Assembly: GCF_932526225.1 (NCBI RefSeq)
Contig: NC_064037.1
Location: 6,864,203 to 6,928,202 of the forward strand
DNA: 64,000 nt
Reading direction: 5' to 3'
DNA from: Nematostella vectensis
Taxonomy: Eukaryota; Cnidaria; Anthozoa; Actiniaria; Edwardsiidae
Every line of letters starts with the position of its first letter. Positions within the stretch are counted from its first letter, which is position 1. The notes below the pieces were generated by a model. That model did not search any database and had not been told where the DNA came from. It was given only the letters and a program-made list of their open reading frames with translations. The position numbers and the translations under genes are program-made. Shown here in pieces: positions 40,978 to 54,079 of this stretch.

Positions 40978-43252
40978 TCAGAGCTCATCACGCTTTGGGC
41001 CGGTAAACTCGTCAAAAGATATTGTACCATCCTTATCCTTATCCTCTTGCTGGAATATCTCAGACACGATGGTGTCATGGCTAGCCTCATCATCACTTGG
41101 CATGCCTCCCTGTTCTTTCAAGTAATTCTTTACTTCCTCTTGTGTCAACACCTTGTCGTTATTCTTGTCAATCATGCCAAATACATTGGGATCACTTTCT
41201 TTGCTGCCCTGGATCTCTACAAGTTCGACGTCCATGTAAAGTGTGGCGTGGGGTGGGATAGCCGCACCTGCACCATTCTCACCATATGCTGTTAGAGAGA
41301 AAGAAGTAGACATTTGAGGTTATGAGAAAGGCCATACTTTATGTAAACCAGACGGTCTGCTTAGGTGCAGTGGAATAGGGGAAAATCAACACAAGGTTGG
41401 AATGGTATAAGTTAAAACAAAGTAGTTTTGCTGACATTTCAAACCTTAGCCCTTCATTGGGATAAAAAAAATGTCAATTTTTTTTGTCAATTTCCCTCAA
41501 ACTGCATTGTGTGGCTCTAGATGTAAGATCTCATGTTTAAACTTGGTGACAAAAGGTTATTGGAGGGTTTTCTGATTGGCCAAGGGCATTCATGTTGTCA
41601 AAACTGTCAATCAAGAAATACTTCAATATATCAAGGTCAGAAATAACATGGGAATTTTCGTCTGTCAAGAGAACCTGATAGCACCTGATTTTGCATCTGA
41701 TATTAGTTTTGTGTTTTAAACTTAAAAGTTTTAAATGCAATAGCTCCACCACACTTATATAGGTATATGTATCTTCTAGAGGGTTTGGGAACAGCTTATA
41801 TCCTTATCAGCACTGAATTTCTATGGATTTCCTTGAGTTCAAACAAAAGCAAAAACATGTAACAAGAGTATCTTTTTATGATATGGGCAATTTGTACATC
41901 CCCAAATATTGTCGGCTTATTATGTTTTATTCTAGTACAAGTTTAGTCTATATATTCAATTTCATTTTTATGGAATTTAATAAAGTTTATTATTCTAATA
42001 AAACTTACTTAATAACAAATTACTTAAAAAAATACATTATTTGAGGGCATTTATTTCAATTTTTAGTTGCTTACATGAAACCAATGTAAAATATCAAGAA
42101 ATAATATCCCTGCATTCAAAGAAGTGGGTAGTAAAAAGAAACTAGAGCAAATGTGTTTTTATGATTCAAGTTATTTTTAATGAGGTACAACATTCCGAAC
42201 AATGATACACAAAATATATCTATATTGAATTTTAATTGTGGACAAAATCACAAATTAATTTTTTTTCTTTATTAAATCACAATTTTCTTTACAATTCTGA
42301 ATCCAATCATTTTGGGTCACAACAAAACCTCAAACAAATCCATGTTACCACACTAAAACAATTGTCCTCCTTCGTTAGTCTTAATAATCAATTATTATCA
42401 AAATTGCTAATAAGTAGCTTATTTGTTGTCCAAGTGTTGCTTTGATTTTTGTTTCAGTAGTTTATCAATATAAAATTTGCAAAAGATAACTCAAGTGCAA
42501 AGTGCCAAGGTATCTAGACCAACATCCGAAAGCTATAAGGAAATGCAGATTGACCAGACGACAATAGCACTTGTGCCCTTGTTTGGCCCTCCATGGGAAA
42601 TGAAGTTATCTAAAAAATTTCATCATGAATCAATCGTATTTGACGCCGGTCTACGAGCATGTATAAACGCGGAAAGAAAACATATTTCTCTTTGGCGTCC
42701 GATGTGTAGTCTACCGCAGATTTGGGTAATAAACTGTTTGTAACAGCTTTTTAGAAATTTTTTATAAAATCTTCACCAATTTTTATTAAAAAGAAAGTCT
42801 TTGCATTGAGGTAATGAAAAATTCATATATCATGAAAGCGGCTAGAACGGGTACTTGTCGAGTATTTGAATACCTCCACTCAATGGCTTTGTTAGCAGTT
42901 GACTGGTTACTATCGAGCACTGAAATGGCTTACCTAGATGTGGCGGGATAGTCAGTTTACGTTTCTCTCCGATGCACATATCGAGTAAACCTTGTTCCCA
43001 ACCCTGGATAACCATGCCTTTGCCGAGTGTAAAGTCGAAGGTTTTGCCTCTATCTAGACTTGAGTCGAACTTGTTGCCATTTGCTAACCGTCCCGTGTAA
43101 TGCATTGAAAGGGTATCCCCTACATGGGTCTTTCGTGTGCACTTTTCGGGCTTGGAAACAACTTCAATTTTGAGCTCCCCTTTAGGCTCTTCTGCCCCTA
43201 GGGCTAGCCCAGAGAAAGCCACGATGGCTAGAAGATTCATTAAGCCTTTCAT
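40978..43252 (-). CDS. FKBP14: FKBP14-like ER peptidyl-prolyl isomerase with EF-hands
   Basis: Two exons, 43252-42934 and 41288-40978; 630 nt, 209 aa (human FKBP14 is 211 aa). Residues 1-19 form a signal peptide. An FKBP domain follows at about 27-130, with HYTGRL, FDSS, the TLGKGMVIQGWEQGL active-site strand and GEKRKLTIPP. The paired Cys residues of this subfamily are seen in EKCTRKT and LDMCIGEK. Two EF-hands come next: IDKNNDKVLTQEEV and DKDKDGTISFDEF, the second with a full Asp/Asp/Asp/Thr/Glu ligand set. The chain ends RDEL, an ER-retrieval signal. By family it catalyses cis-trans prolyl isomerisation on nascent collagens and other secreted proteins in the ER lumen. The second exon starts at the AYG of the loop, where vertebrate FKBPs also have an intron. 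Confidence 0.92.
41289..42933 (-). other. FKBP14 intron 1
   Basis: AT-rich intron (donor GTAAGCC at 42933, acceptor CTCTAACAG at 41289-41297). No array, transposon end or nested gene is recognisable. Short ORFs inside it are incidental. Confidence 0.6.
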
Positions 43253-43561
43253 GTTGGTGTGGTTTGAGTACCGGCAAAAGGGTTGGAATGCTTATGAGTA
43301 CGTGGCTATCCCTTCAACTCTACATCGGATATCCCCTAGATTAAGTAGCCGCGCCTTACACAGGGAATCTGAAGCTAAACCCTACTTGGTCGGAACATCC
43401 ACGCCGCACACAGGGAACCCAACCTAGAGAAACCCCCGAGAAGACAAAATGGCGGCTTGGACCGAAGTGAAAGGTTTTTGAAACTCCTACATGTGCGATA
43501 GCATTATGATGCTTATTCTAGGTAGAGGATCATCGTAGCGGTAGCATAGTCGACTTATATT
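43253..43561. promoter_or_regulatory. Likely bidirectional promoter, FKBP14 / CABIN1
   Basis: About 310 bp separate the FKBP14 start codon (minus) from the probable CABIN1 initiator exon (plus). The head-to-head layout implies a shared promoter. The segment AGACAAAATGGCGGCTTGG at about 43443-43461 includes AAGATGGCGGC-like YY1-type sequence (family knowledge). No TATA box seen. Inference from arrangement. Confidence 0.45.
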
Positions 43562-46500
43562 ATGGTATGCTTCAATTTGGGATGATCCGATTTGCGTTTC
43601 CATCTAAATAGATTGTGGTTTTTCTTTTTACTCTTCTTCAGTGAAATCAAAATTAATTAACTTAAGAGAAAAGTATACATCTATAAGGTTCTTGCTATTA
43701 CCATAACTAATATTGCAACGTTATAGCGTAATGTGATTTATATTCTAGATTCGCCTCAGTGCTCTAAATGTCGACTCCAGCGAAGAGAGTGAACCGGAGA
43801 GGACGCAGGAGAGTATCAAACAAGCGCAGGTTTGTGAAATTGAAAAGCTTATTGTACTCAATTATTCTTATTAACGATTTTGTTCAAAATACACAAACCA
43901 TAGTCTTACTAAGGTAGGTTATCAACTAAGGTCTAGCTGATCTTAAAAAATACTTTAAGATTTTTTTAGCGGAGCTCTTACGCGGTACAAAGTGCAGTGC
44001 TGTGCATTCGGTTTGAATCTCAATTTAGTCATCAGTTGATTTGTGTTTTTCCTCGAAATGATATCACTGAAAATTATATAGTACATTTAATATACGTACT
44101 TCCCCCTGTACTTAAAGGACTCCCCTATTGATTAATTGATTGGTTAGTCATAATTGCTGAGGCTATAGTTCCTTGCCAGTGTAATGTGCTCTTTGGTTAT
44201 TAAGGAAGCTGAAGCTCTTGGGTTGTATAACAAAGCACTACAGCATCAAGAGGCAGGTGACAGCGTCAGGGCAGAGCAGACTTACAATCTACTCCTAGAG
44301 TCGCATCTAGTCAAAGAGGTAAGAAGAAGCACGAGCGTGTGGGGGGCTGATATGTTGGGCTGCATGTGAGATTGCAATGCTAAGGGCAGATTAATTTTAC
44401 AATTTAGACTCGTACCAGGCATGTGTCTAGATTAGGGGGGGGGGGCAGGGGTTTGGACCCACCCTGCTCATGTGACGAGATAAGTTCGACTCTGGTTGAC
44501 CCCTTTCTTTGGTAGTTAAGAAGGTGTTTTATTTTATGTGTGTATTTGGATAGAAAATCCTTTTAGATATATCTACTGACTTACTGATCTACTGAATTAC
44601 TACTTTGGACCCCATTTTTTTTAGATATGCTTCTGCCTGATCATGGATCATAGGCTTGTGATTTTTACTTGCAACAAAATTATATTCTTTGGTCCCCTTT
44701 GGAAAATCCACAGTAGTTGCAAAATATGTGACTGTTTAGTTGTCTTTACTTTGATTTTTATTTCTGTTTCCTTAGGCACCAGTTCCTGAGGAGGATGAAG
44801 GTCTTCACAAGCCAGGGCAAGTGCTTAAGTATTCAGCCTACAAGAACTTGGCAGTGCTAGCTGAGAATAGGGGTGACTGGGAGAAAGCCACTGATGCCTA
44901 TCTAGAGGTATAGCACCCTTCAGGGATTACTGGTACTATTCTATATGGGCAGTATCATGCAATGTTACAAAAATTCACAAGTGTTACAAAAGGCAACCAA
45001 TTAATACATTATGAATCACTCCAATCACTTTAATTGAGTATTCATAGGTTCCTGTAGGTAATTGGTTGTGTAGCCAAAGGACCTTAACATTGATACTCAT
45101 TTACAAAAGCTGAGTATCAGCTGATTGTAGCTTAAATAGTAGTCCAGATAAGGCCCCTGTGATTGACAGCATTTCTTCCTATGGCTACCGTATTCAACGT
45201 TCCCTACGTTGTCTTTGATGCCTTTTTTAGGCAGTACTGTTGGATGACTCTGATGTGACCGTCTGGTATCATATCGGCACAGTAGCCATCAAGTCCAGTA
45301 ACTTGGGACTGGCCAGACAAGCATTCCAGGAGGTAGAATAAGAGAACTGTCCCATTAAATACCTTTTCTGTTTGATTAGGAGTTTGTAATGAAATAATAG
45401 TTTATTCAGCTTGTTGCAGCCAAGGCTGGGTTACACAGCAGGTGTGGGAAGCATATAACTCTAAACAATCTAAATACTTCTGTGTTACAAAATTTCCAAA
45501 CTCCTAAGTGTTCACTGGTATTTTCTGGAGAGGGTGTGGTCTAAGACTATACTCATTGGATGTTTCCTATAACATGTTTCTACACAGTGACAGCAGAGGG
45601 TTACCTTGCTTAATTAATTCAATTCAATTGATTGATTCGCTAATTGCCAATTCACAAATTGAATATTTTTTATTGATTTTTGGTTGATTGTCTATAGACG
45701 ATTAATTAATTTGATTATTAATAATGGTTTGTTGATTGATTGGTTGATTGTGATGCTCCTGGTAGAATGTTCAGGTTAATTATGTCATGCATGTACAGTA
45801 TTTAATAAAGAGTGACATTGACAAGTGTTGTTAGTGCTACAGTAACTCCCCCTTTTCCTTTAGGGTCTGAGGTGTAACCCCAAGCATTGGCTCTGTTTAA
45901 GTCAGCTGTGTTCAGTGCTTTATGCTATTGGAGACTATGCCAGTGAGTTAACACCTTCCTGTTTCATACGCAGTCAGGCGCGTACACTGGGGGGGGGGGG
46001 GGGTGCGCGGGGCGCTAAAAAGTGTCAAAAGTGGTGGCCAAAAAGTGGGTCATTTCTTATTTAAGGAATCTACAAATACTATGCTTTTTCCATATGATAC
46101 CTATGACTGCGCACCCCTCCTCGGCCAATCCTGGGAACGCACCTGCCAGTGTCAGTGTAGGGAGAAGGTATTATTAGTTAAACACTACAGTTTTTATTTT
46201 CTATTCTCTTCAGCATGTTTAGGAGTGATATCTGAAGCACTGGACAGAGATGAACATTTCATAAAAGGTACAGATCCATGATTATTTTATAATAGGGGAG
46301 GGGGGGTAATGGCTGGATAGACGGCTTGTATCTGATCCAGTGGTTCTTGGTAGGTCACATAGATCTAACAATACTTCAAGCTGAATTTGTCGCATCAGAA
46401 AAGTCAAGCAGGAGATGGCACATGGACAGTACCTTCTCCGTAGTTTTTTTATACAAAGTGACTTTTGAAATTTTTTTTGCTCAAAAGGGGGGTGGATATC

Positions 46501-49500
46501 CACCCAATCCACCCCCACTGTATCCGCTCCTGAGGTCTCTGAAGACTAATTTCTGTATGTACTGTATTGCACAAAATTGTATTCCACTTTTTCTTTGTTC
46601 ATACACCCAGGCCTTGCATTACGAGACAAGATTTTTTCTGAAGAACCCTACCTCCAGCGTGATTATCAGTACTTGAGGTAATGGTGCCTATTGTACACAT
46701 GTTCCTTTTGACATCCAGGCTATAGAAAACCTAGGATTGGTCTCGCCTTTTTTGGGGGGTTCACCAATCATCTGTCCAAAACCTTGAGAGTTCCATCCCA
46801 AACCAGAAGATTTTTCTTTCTCGGGAGTGCCAAACTGAGAGATTTCTGGTTTTGGTCTGAAGCTGGGAGGTTTTATCTAAAATTTTAAGACTCCCTCCTA
46901 ATGCCGGAGAGTTGATAGCCATCTTGTTATTCAATATAGCCCCTTTTATGATAATCAGATAAACAGAATAGGCCATTCCAGTTATAAGTTTGCACGCGTA
47001 TAACCAAAGAAACCTACCTCAACTATTAGAATGCAGCACACCATTTTTAAGCTTACATCAAATGAAGCGCATGCTGCATGCCGGTAGTTGAGGTAGGTTC
47101 CCATGGTGAGTTCACGCACATGCTTATAGCTGGAATGACCTATTATGTTCATCTGTTTTTTTCTGCTGTATATTTAAGAGAGGGGCAATAGTGTTTCTTT
47201 TTTACGTTCAAATTCAGGAGCTTATTTGTTAACACAGTTGATGATGAGTATACAGAAGAAGCAGAACAGGTATGAAATTCATCTTAAATTATAAAAGATT
47301 ATTTTAGAAATATTTAGTATTATTAATGGGATTCCAGAAAAGGCCTACAGGTGTAGAGGCCTCAGTTATGATTTCCAGGTGTTGAAAACCCCATTTTTCT
47401 ATAGAAACACTGTAATTGGAAACTTCCAGGAGTGGAAATTTAAACGGTTTAAAGAGATTTTGGTGCTCTGAGAAAATTGACCTTCTCCTTTACTTTGCAT
47501 TGCAGCATGTCAAGGAAGCATTACATTTGCGAGAAGAGCGACTAAGGGTTATTGAGACGTACAGAAAAGAGCCAGCACCACTGGAGCCTGTTAAACCTCT
47601 CACCTCCTACACGTAAAATGTTTAAAATGTTAATTTTACCAAAAAATGCAATTGGTCTTTTACAATTTCTTTTGTAAATCTGTTGTGAAGACCACTAATT
47701 CAATAAAACTATAAGCCATTTAGTCAGAATTCTTATTTAATTCTGTGATTCTGTGATTGTAAATCATTTTGCAACCAAGAATGTGTAATTTACCTCTTAA
47801 AATGCACCTTTTACTACACCTTGTAAGTTTTTTTGCGGTCATGTTTGTTTAAGGTGGGCAGCTCTTGGTGAATGCTTCGTTGCATTGTATGACCATCTCA
47901 CATCTCCAGATGATCCTAAGGTTGGTATATGCAACTGTGCAAAAGACACAAACAGGGCCTTTCATTACACATGTTGCTGATGCAACATGCGTGTGGCTTT
48001 CCATTTCCAAAAGGCTGGCATTCCTTTCAATTAGCCCAAACTTTCTGTTATTGTTCCATGTTTTTACACCTGGGGTGTATACTCAGGATGAAGAACCCCT
48101 AACATGCCCCCTAATATAAACAATATTTATACATTTTTATGATATTATGAATATAAAAATGTTTTGGGAAGGGGCACTTGTTTGAAATATTACATACAGT
48201 ACTGTGGATCTTACTTCTTAGAGGCAGTGCTACATATTCCAAGAAAGGGAATATATTTTAAGCTGGTTGTTTTACTCATGAGTTATTAATTTTAGTCGCT
48301 AGCAAGACGGATTAACTTGGAGAGCTACTACAAAGCTATTGTAACACCAGGTAAGCAGTGACTAGGAAAACTTTGACTCATTTTTAGGCCATGTTTGAAA
48401 TAGTGTTAATGTTTTTCTTAACTAGACATTTCAATGCCACACAAGGCTTCACTAGCCAAACTCTCGGATCAGACACCAGCTTCAAACTTTTCCACCGAGG
48501 GATTTCAAGTCTATAAGGCAACAGGAAACCCAGGTCAGTAGACTGAGACTCTGTAGTATAAACTAAGAGAAAAATTGAAGTGCAGGAACATTCGTGTAGG
48601 TAAGGGGGGAACACACAGCCTTCTCCCTCTCCACAAGGAAAATCATGACTGCCTACATGTTTGAATATTTGCCAACCTAGCAAATGGTTTTGATAGAAAC
48701 TCCCCCCCCCACCCCACCCGGGAAAAAAAAACTATGATTTCTTACCCTTCTTTTTGTGGTGCTTTTTTTTTAAAAAAACCCTTTACCATGTTACATTGCA
48801 TACTACTGTACTTCATTGTGTATCTTTAATGTATCAGCTGATAATGAGGACAAGCTACCAAAGAAAACAGCAAAAAGAAAGAAACCACCCCCTAGTGGTA
48901 TGGACACTGAATTTCCTCCCAAGCGACGTTCTGCAAGGGTAGGTAGCAGACGACACGGTAAACATAGACATTTTGGTCATTTCCTTGCATTTTCCTTGCT
49001 TTTCTGCAGTAAGACTTTGGTTTTCAACTAAAATATAGTTTGTTCTGTCAATGTAATGATTTCTGCTATGAAGGAGAGTTATTTTCATCATTTTCTTACA
49101 TTTTGATCAATTTTCATTCAGTGCATATTTATTCTAGAAAAATTCTTCACAGGTCTTAAAAATCAGTTTCGTCTCTCGGACTTTTGAGGTTCTGCATGTA
49201 GACTTTTGTTATCATTTGACTAGAGAATGGTTTTGTGCTGTAAATAAAATGATTTCTTCGGTTATGATAGGTTCGCACAAGTAAGAAAAAAGAAGAAGAG
49301 GTCAACTACAGAGAGCTGATTCAGTCTTTTCTGCCTTTCTCTCTGAGGTACAGTAGACTATGTCAAAAGAAATTATATCTTCTTGATGGTCTGATTGCTT
49401 TCTTTGAAATTGTTGTGATAGCACGTCCTCACAGTAGCAAAAAAGATGACCTGGGTTACATTAACTTGGATTATTACAGAGATTTAAGGACCTGGCTCTT

Positions 49501-52500
49501 AGGATTCCTAGGATAAGGGTTTAAGCCGGAGTTATTAGGGGATATTAAAGATGCTGGTCTGTGGTACAATCTTCAGTGGCATTGGCTACACTCTAACCCA
49601 CAGTTATGAGTGTAAACTCATGGAGCAATCTGTATCTCGAGGGGGGGACTCTCCAGAAAAGTAGACGGGAGTGATCGTCTTTTAGGGTATAAAATTTTGA
49701 CCAACTGCCATTCCTTAGGGGGTGCTGAAGGATTTTTTCCGATTTTGTTATCTCTTAGGGTATAAAATTCGACCAATTGCAATTCCTGAGGGGATTTTTC
49801 CGATTCTGCTATCTGTTAGGGTTAAAAATTCTTTTAACCACACCCAATTTGCTATCTCTTACGGGTAAGAATTTTTGTTGACCAGGCCCACAGTGCCATC
49901 CATTAGGGTTAAAATTGATTTTGCCAACGATCATCCTGGTTTGTTTTTATCACCCCCCCCCCCCAGGCCGTATCTACACACTGACAAGTTAAGTCAGTCA
50001 CATGTGAAGCACATTCCACTATGTCTCACGATTTTGATTTGTGCTTGTTTACTGGTATGTTTTCTTCTTTTTTTTTTATTGACAGACCTGGCGTTGGTGG
50101 AGGTGATGATGAGAGTAGTCAGGATAGTATGGGTGATGTTGCATCAAACAGTGAGAGGTACTGTAGTGCAGTATGGGTGATGTTGCATCAAGCAGTGAGA
50201 GGTACTGTAGTGCAGTATGGGTGATGTTGCATCAAGCAGTGAGAGGTACTGTAGGGCAGTATGGGTGATGTTGCATCAAGCAGTGAGAGGTAGGGCAGTA
50301 TGGGTGATGTTGCATCAAGCAGTGAGAGGTACTGTAGGGCAGTATGGGTGATGTCGCATCAAGCAGTGAGAGGTACTGTAGTGCAGTATGGGTGATGTTG
50401 CATCAAGCAGTGAGAGGTACTGTAGTGCAGTATGGGTGATGTCGCATCAAGCAGTGAGAGGTACTGTAGGGCAGTATGGGTGATGTCGCATCAAGCAGTG
50501 AGAGGTAGGGCAGTATGGGTGATGTCGCATCAAGCAGTGAGAGGTACTGTAGGACAGTATGGGTTATGTCGCACCAAGCAGTGAGAGGTAGGACAGTATG
50601 GGTGATGTTGCATCAAGCAGTGAGAGGTACTGTAGGACAGTATGGGTGATGTTGCATCAAGCAGTGAGAGGTATTGTAGTGCAGTATGGGTGATGTTGCA
50701 TCAAGCAGTGAGAGGTACTGTAGGACAGTATGGGTGATGTTGCATCAAGCAGTGAGAGGTAGGACAGTATGGGTGATGTTGCATCAAACAGTGAGAGGTA
50801 GGACAGTATGGGTGATGTTGCATCAAACAGTGAGAGGTAGTACAGTATGGGTGATGTTGCATCAAGCAGTAAGAGGTACTGTAGGACAGTATGGGTGATG
50901 TTGCATCAAGCAGTGAGAGGTAGGACAGTATGGGTGATGTTGCATCAAATAGTGAGAGGTAGGACAGTATGGGTGATGCTGCATCAGACAGTGAGAGGTA
51001 GGGCAGTATGGGTGATGTTGTATCAGGCAGTGAGAGGTACTGTAGGGCAGTATGGGTGATGCTGCATCAAGCAGTGAGAGGTAGGGCAGTATGGGTGATG
51101 TCGCATCAAGCAGTGAGAGGTAGGGCAGTATGGGTGATGTTGCATCAAGCAGTGAGAGGTAGTACAGTATGGGTGATGTTGCATCAAGCAGTGAGAGGTA
51201 CTGTAGTGCAGTATGGGTGATGTTGCATCAAGCAGTGAGAGGTAGGACAGTATGGGTGATGTCGCATCAAGCAGCGAGAGGTAGGCCAGTATGGGTGATG
51301 TCGCATCAAGTAGCGAGAGGTAGGGCAGTATGGGTGATGTCGCATCAAGCAGTGAGAGGTAGGGCAGTATGGGTGATGTTGCATCAAGCAGTGAGAGGTA
51401 CTGTAGTGCAGTATGGGTGATGTTGCATCAAGCAGTGAGAGGTAGGACAGTATGGGTGATGTCGCATCAAGCAGCGAGAGGTAGGACAGTATGGGTGATG
51501 TCGCATCAAGCAGCGAGAGGTAGGGCAGTATGTGTGATGTTGCATCAAGCAGTGAGAGGTAGGGCAGTATGGGTGATGTCGCATCAAGCAGTGAGAGGTA
51601 CTGTAGGGCAGTATGGGTGATGTCGCATCAAGCAGTGAGAGGTAGGGCAGTATGGGTGATGTTGCAACAAGCAGTGAGAGGTAGTACAGTATGGGTAATG
51701 TTGCATCAAACAGTGAGAGGTAGGGCAGTATGGGTGATGTTGCATCAAGCAGTGAGAGGTATTGTAGTGCAGTATGGGTGATGTTGCATCAAGCAGTGAG
51801 AGGTAGTACAGTATGGGTGATGTTGCATCAAGCAGTGAGAGGTAGTACATTATGGGTGATGTCGCATCAAGCAGTGAGAGGTAGGACAGTATGGGTGATG
51901 TCGCATCAAACAGCGAGAGGTAGGGCAGTATGGGTGATGTTGCATCAAGCAGTGAGAGGTAGTGCAGTATGGGTGATGTTGCATCAAGCAGTGAGAGGTA
52001 GTGCAGTATGGGTGATGTTGCATCAAGCAGTGAGAGGTAGTGCAGTATGGGTGATGTTGCATCAAGCAGTGAGAGGTAGTGCAGTATGGGTGATGTTGCA
52101 TCAAGCAGTGAGAGGTAGGGCAGTATGGGTGATGTTGCATCAAGCAGTGAGAGGTAGGGCAGTATGGGTGGTGTTGCATCAAACAGTGAGAGGTAGGGCA
52201 GTATGGGTGATGTTGCATCAAGCAGCGAGAGGTAGGGCAGTATGGGTGATGTTGCATCAAGCAGTGAGAGGTAGGGCAGTATGGGTGATGTTGCATCAAA
52301 CAGCGAGAGGTATGGCAGTATGGGTGATGTTGCATCAAGCAGTGAGAGGTTTATAAGGGTGTTAAGCGCCGTGCAAACAGCATTAGCGAAAACAGCCATT
52401 ATCAATATGCCAACATTACTGGATATTTTTGTAACTGAGACTAGAGAGAGCGGGTAACATATACAATATAATGCCTGTTTAGATCACACAAACAGCTGTA

Positions 52501-53749
52501 ACATAGGACACTAAAAGGTTAAAGAACAATAGAAATTACATGTTATATTTCTATGATCACAGAAGCCAGCTCGGCGCAGATGGGAAGTCTAACGATCTGG
52601 GTAAGATAACCCGTAAAGAAGGTCGGGGCAGCATTGTTGAGAAATATTTATACTCTTCAACTGCTATAACGTGCAACTGGTAGAACACCCTGCTATAACG
52701 TACAGAAAAATAATGCAAACCTGAAATACAGAGAGATGACTGAAAAGCTTTCTTATTATGAAGTGATTTCTCAGCGACGTGCTTACATTTAAACTATTAA
52801 CATTCTCATTCTTTTTTGGCCAAGCACACTATTTAAATTTATCGCCTTTATAAGCAGTCCACTAGCGCACCTAATATTCTACACGCACGTAAAGTGAAAA
52901 TAATAGTGAGTCAAGTGATATTTCTGACTTTAGGGATGTATCTGCCGATTCCTACAAACTGTTAGAGACATGTAAGAGTCAGGGAGTACCTGAACCGTTT
53001 TTATCTTCAACACCGCCCCCAACTTTGCTCGGGGGTATATTTTGGTAGAATCTAAACTGCATTTTAAAGAGACTGTCCTAAACTTTTGGCTTAACTGGAT
53101 TAATGGCTGGTACGCTCCTGAGAATGTATGTATTTATAGGACGTACGGGTGCTTACGAAGGAGTTATTTCAGGGGAGGCGGAGACACTTGACATTCTAAC
53201 TTTCGTCAAAGAAAACATGAACAATAGGTAAGCTTGTGACTTTTTAATTTGATTTTTCTTACTCTGTTTTGAATATGCAGTATACAGTCTATGCAACCGC
53301 TAGAAAGCTGATAGGGTTAATCTCACGGTAAGTAATTATTTTTTCTTTCTCCTGTTTCAGTGGAATGATCAACCTTATGGTGCGTTATGGAATTAGCTTA
53401 GCAGCGCAGAGGAATAAACAGTGGTATGCTTCACGCTCAATATATTTAGTTCAGGGAAGAACGAGGTTGAATGTGATACCCGAGCTTGGTTTTGAATTTC
53501 TATGCGAGATACCCCCTTCTATGTTTTAAACTAGCTAAGACACTTAAATAATGTATAGATAATTATATTTTCTACAAATATTTTTTACAAGATTCAGGAT
53601 AAACCATCAAGCAAGTCGACGCATCAAGGGTGTTTTTAAACACCTTAAAAGGTTTTTAATTCTATTCCCAGGCCGACCGCTCTCGCAGATGTTTACCTAA
53701 AGGTTTACACGAGAGTCAGGAAGCATCTTACACTGCCGCCGGAGTTTCA
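43562..53749 (+). CDS. CABIN1: CABIN1-like calcineurin-binding TPR protein, 5' part only
   Basis: Scaffold that in vertebrates inhibits calcineurin, represses MEF2 and belongs to the HUCA histone-chaperone complex. Exons: ATG 43562-43564 (tentative), 43749-43829, 44205-44318, 44776-44907, 45231-45332, 45864-45942, 46214-46267, 46611-46677, 47218-47269, 47506-47612, 47854-47920, 48296-48350, 48426-48533, 48838-48938, 49271-49347, 50086-50157, 52563-52600, 53140-53227, 53361-53423, 53672-53749. Phases agree for about 512 codons. Matches to human include [19 protein letters not shown] repeats [16 protein letters not shown] and [20 protein letters not shown] then VRTSKKKEE, and a final [10 protein letters not shown]...[10 protein letters not shown]. 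Human CABIN1 is about 2200 aa, so three quarters are missing. The last donor (GTAAGT at 53750) is intact but no following exon is recognisable in the window. Confidence 0.85.
45975..46145. mobile_element. MITE in CABIN1 intron 6
   Basis: Left CAGGCGCGTACACTGG plus a G15 run; right inverse CCTGGGAACGCACCTG. Terminal similarity to the 34601-34756 element suggests the same family. Confidence 0.65.
46969..47142. mobile_element. MITE with AGGCCATTCCAG ends, CABIN1 intron 8
   Basis: Left TAGGCCATTCCAGTTATAAG, right inverse CTTATAGCTGGAATGACCTA. Inner arms GAAACCTACCTCAACTA and TAGTTGAGGTAGGTTCCC also pair. 174 bp, non-coding. Confidence 0.82.
49640..49930. repeat. Degenerate repeats, about 75 bp, CABIN1 intron 15
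   Basis: Four diverged units with TTAGGGTATAAAATT, GACCAACTGCCATTCC and TTTTTCCGATTTTG. They have no relation to the flanking exon ends. Probably remnant of an older transposon or tandem array. Confidence 0.55.
50126..52353 (+). repeat. About 50 copies of a 39/44-bp unit carrying the CABIN1 exon 16 donor
   Basis: Exon 16 ends AGTATGGGTGATGTTGCATC then AAACAGTGAGAG, donor GTACTG at 50158. The unit repeats this whole 30-nt exon end and the donor: AGTGAGAGGTACTGTAG in 44-bp copies, AGTGAGAGGTAGGGC in 39-bp copies. Variation is mostly TTGCATC/TCGCATC, AGC/AAC and the length class. The final unit (52320-52353) reads GAGAGGTTTATAAGG. The array fills most of intron 16, before exon 17 at 52563. 39-bp units are 13 codons with no stop, which creates long artefact ORFs on both strands. 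Confidence 0.95.
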
Positions 53750-53848
53750 GTAAGTGTCCTACTCAAGCATTAGGGGACCAACAATTTGCCATCTAACAGG
53801 GGAAGGGGGCAGTTGAATTAGTCAGGAAAATATTTTGCTTATAGAAAG

Positions 53849-53927
53849 ATACTAGCTAAACAGATTTTGGATGAAAATCCTGCCGCGAATAAAACACCAA
53901 TTGATATTCTAAACGATAACAAATGAC
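53849..53927 (+). pseudogene. Short coding-like fragment, copy A
   Basis: After a TTGCTTATAG acceptor-like site, one frame reads KILAKQILDENPAANKTP then IDILNDNK and a stop. The duplicated copy at 59095-59174 reads REIVAQILDENSAANKSP then VNILNDNK and stop. Frame and stop are conserved although several residues differ. Family not recognised; could be the 3' exon of a small gene or chance conservation by recent duplication. Confidence 0.35.
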
Positions 53928-54079
53928 CCTTTGTTCCTAGACCCATCGTTATGTAGTCATCTACACTACAGTATATCTTTCCGATCAGACTGCTCATAAT
54001 CCATATACAATCAATATACAATGGGCGTGTTCTTTGGAGTAGAGCATTTGTTTTAGAGCATTTCAAATATTTTTACACA

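Noticed and set aside
51584-52405. 273-codon minus and 208-codon plus ORFs of 13-residue repeats
   Set aside because: Artefacts of the 39-bp units in CABIN1 intron 16; the exon frame itself runs into a stop soon after the genuine donor.
53849-53927. Possible CABIN1 exon 21 directly after the acceptor-like TTGCTTATAG
   Set aside because: Joining in the required phase gives an immediate stop, and the sequence belongs to the segmental duplication, not to CABIN1 homology.
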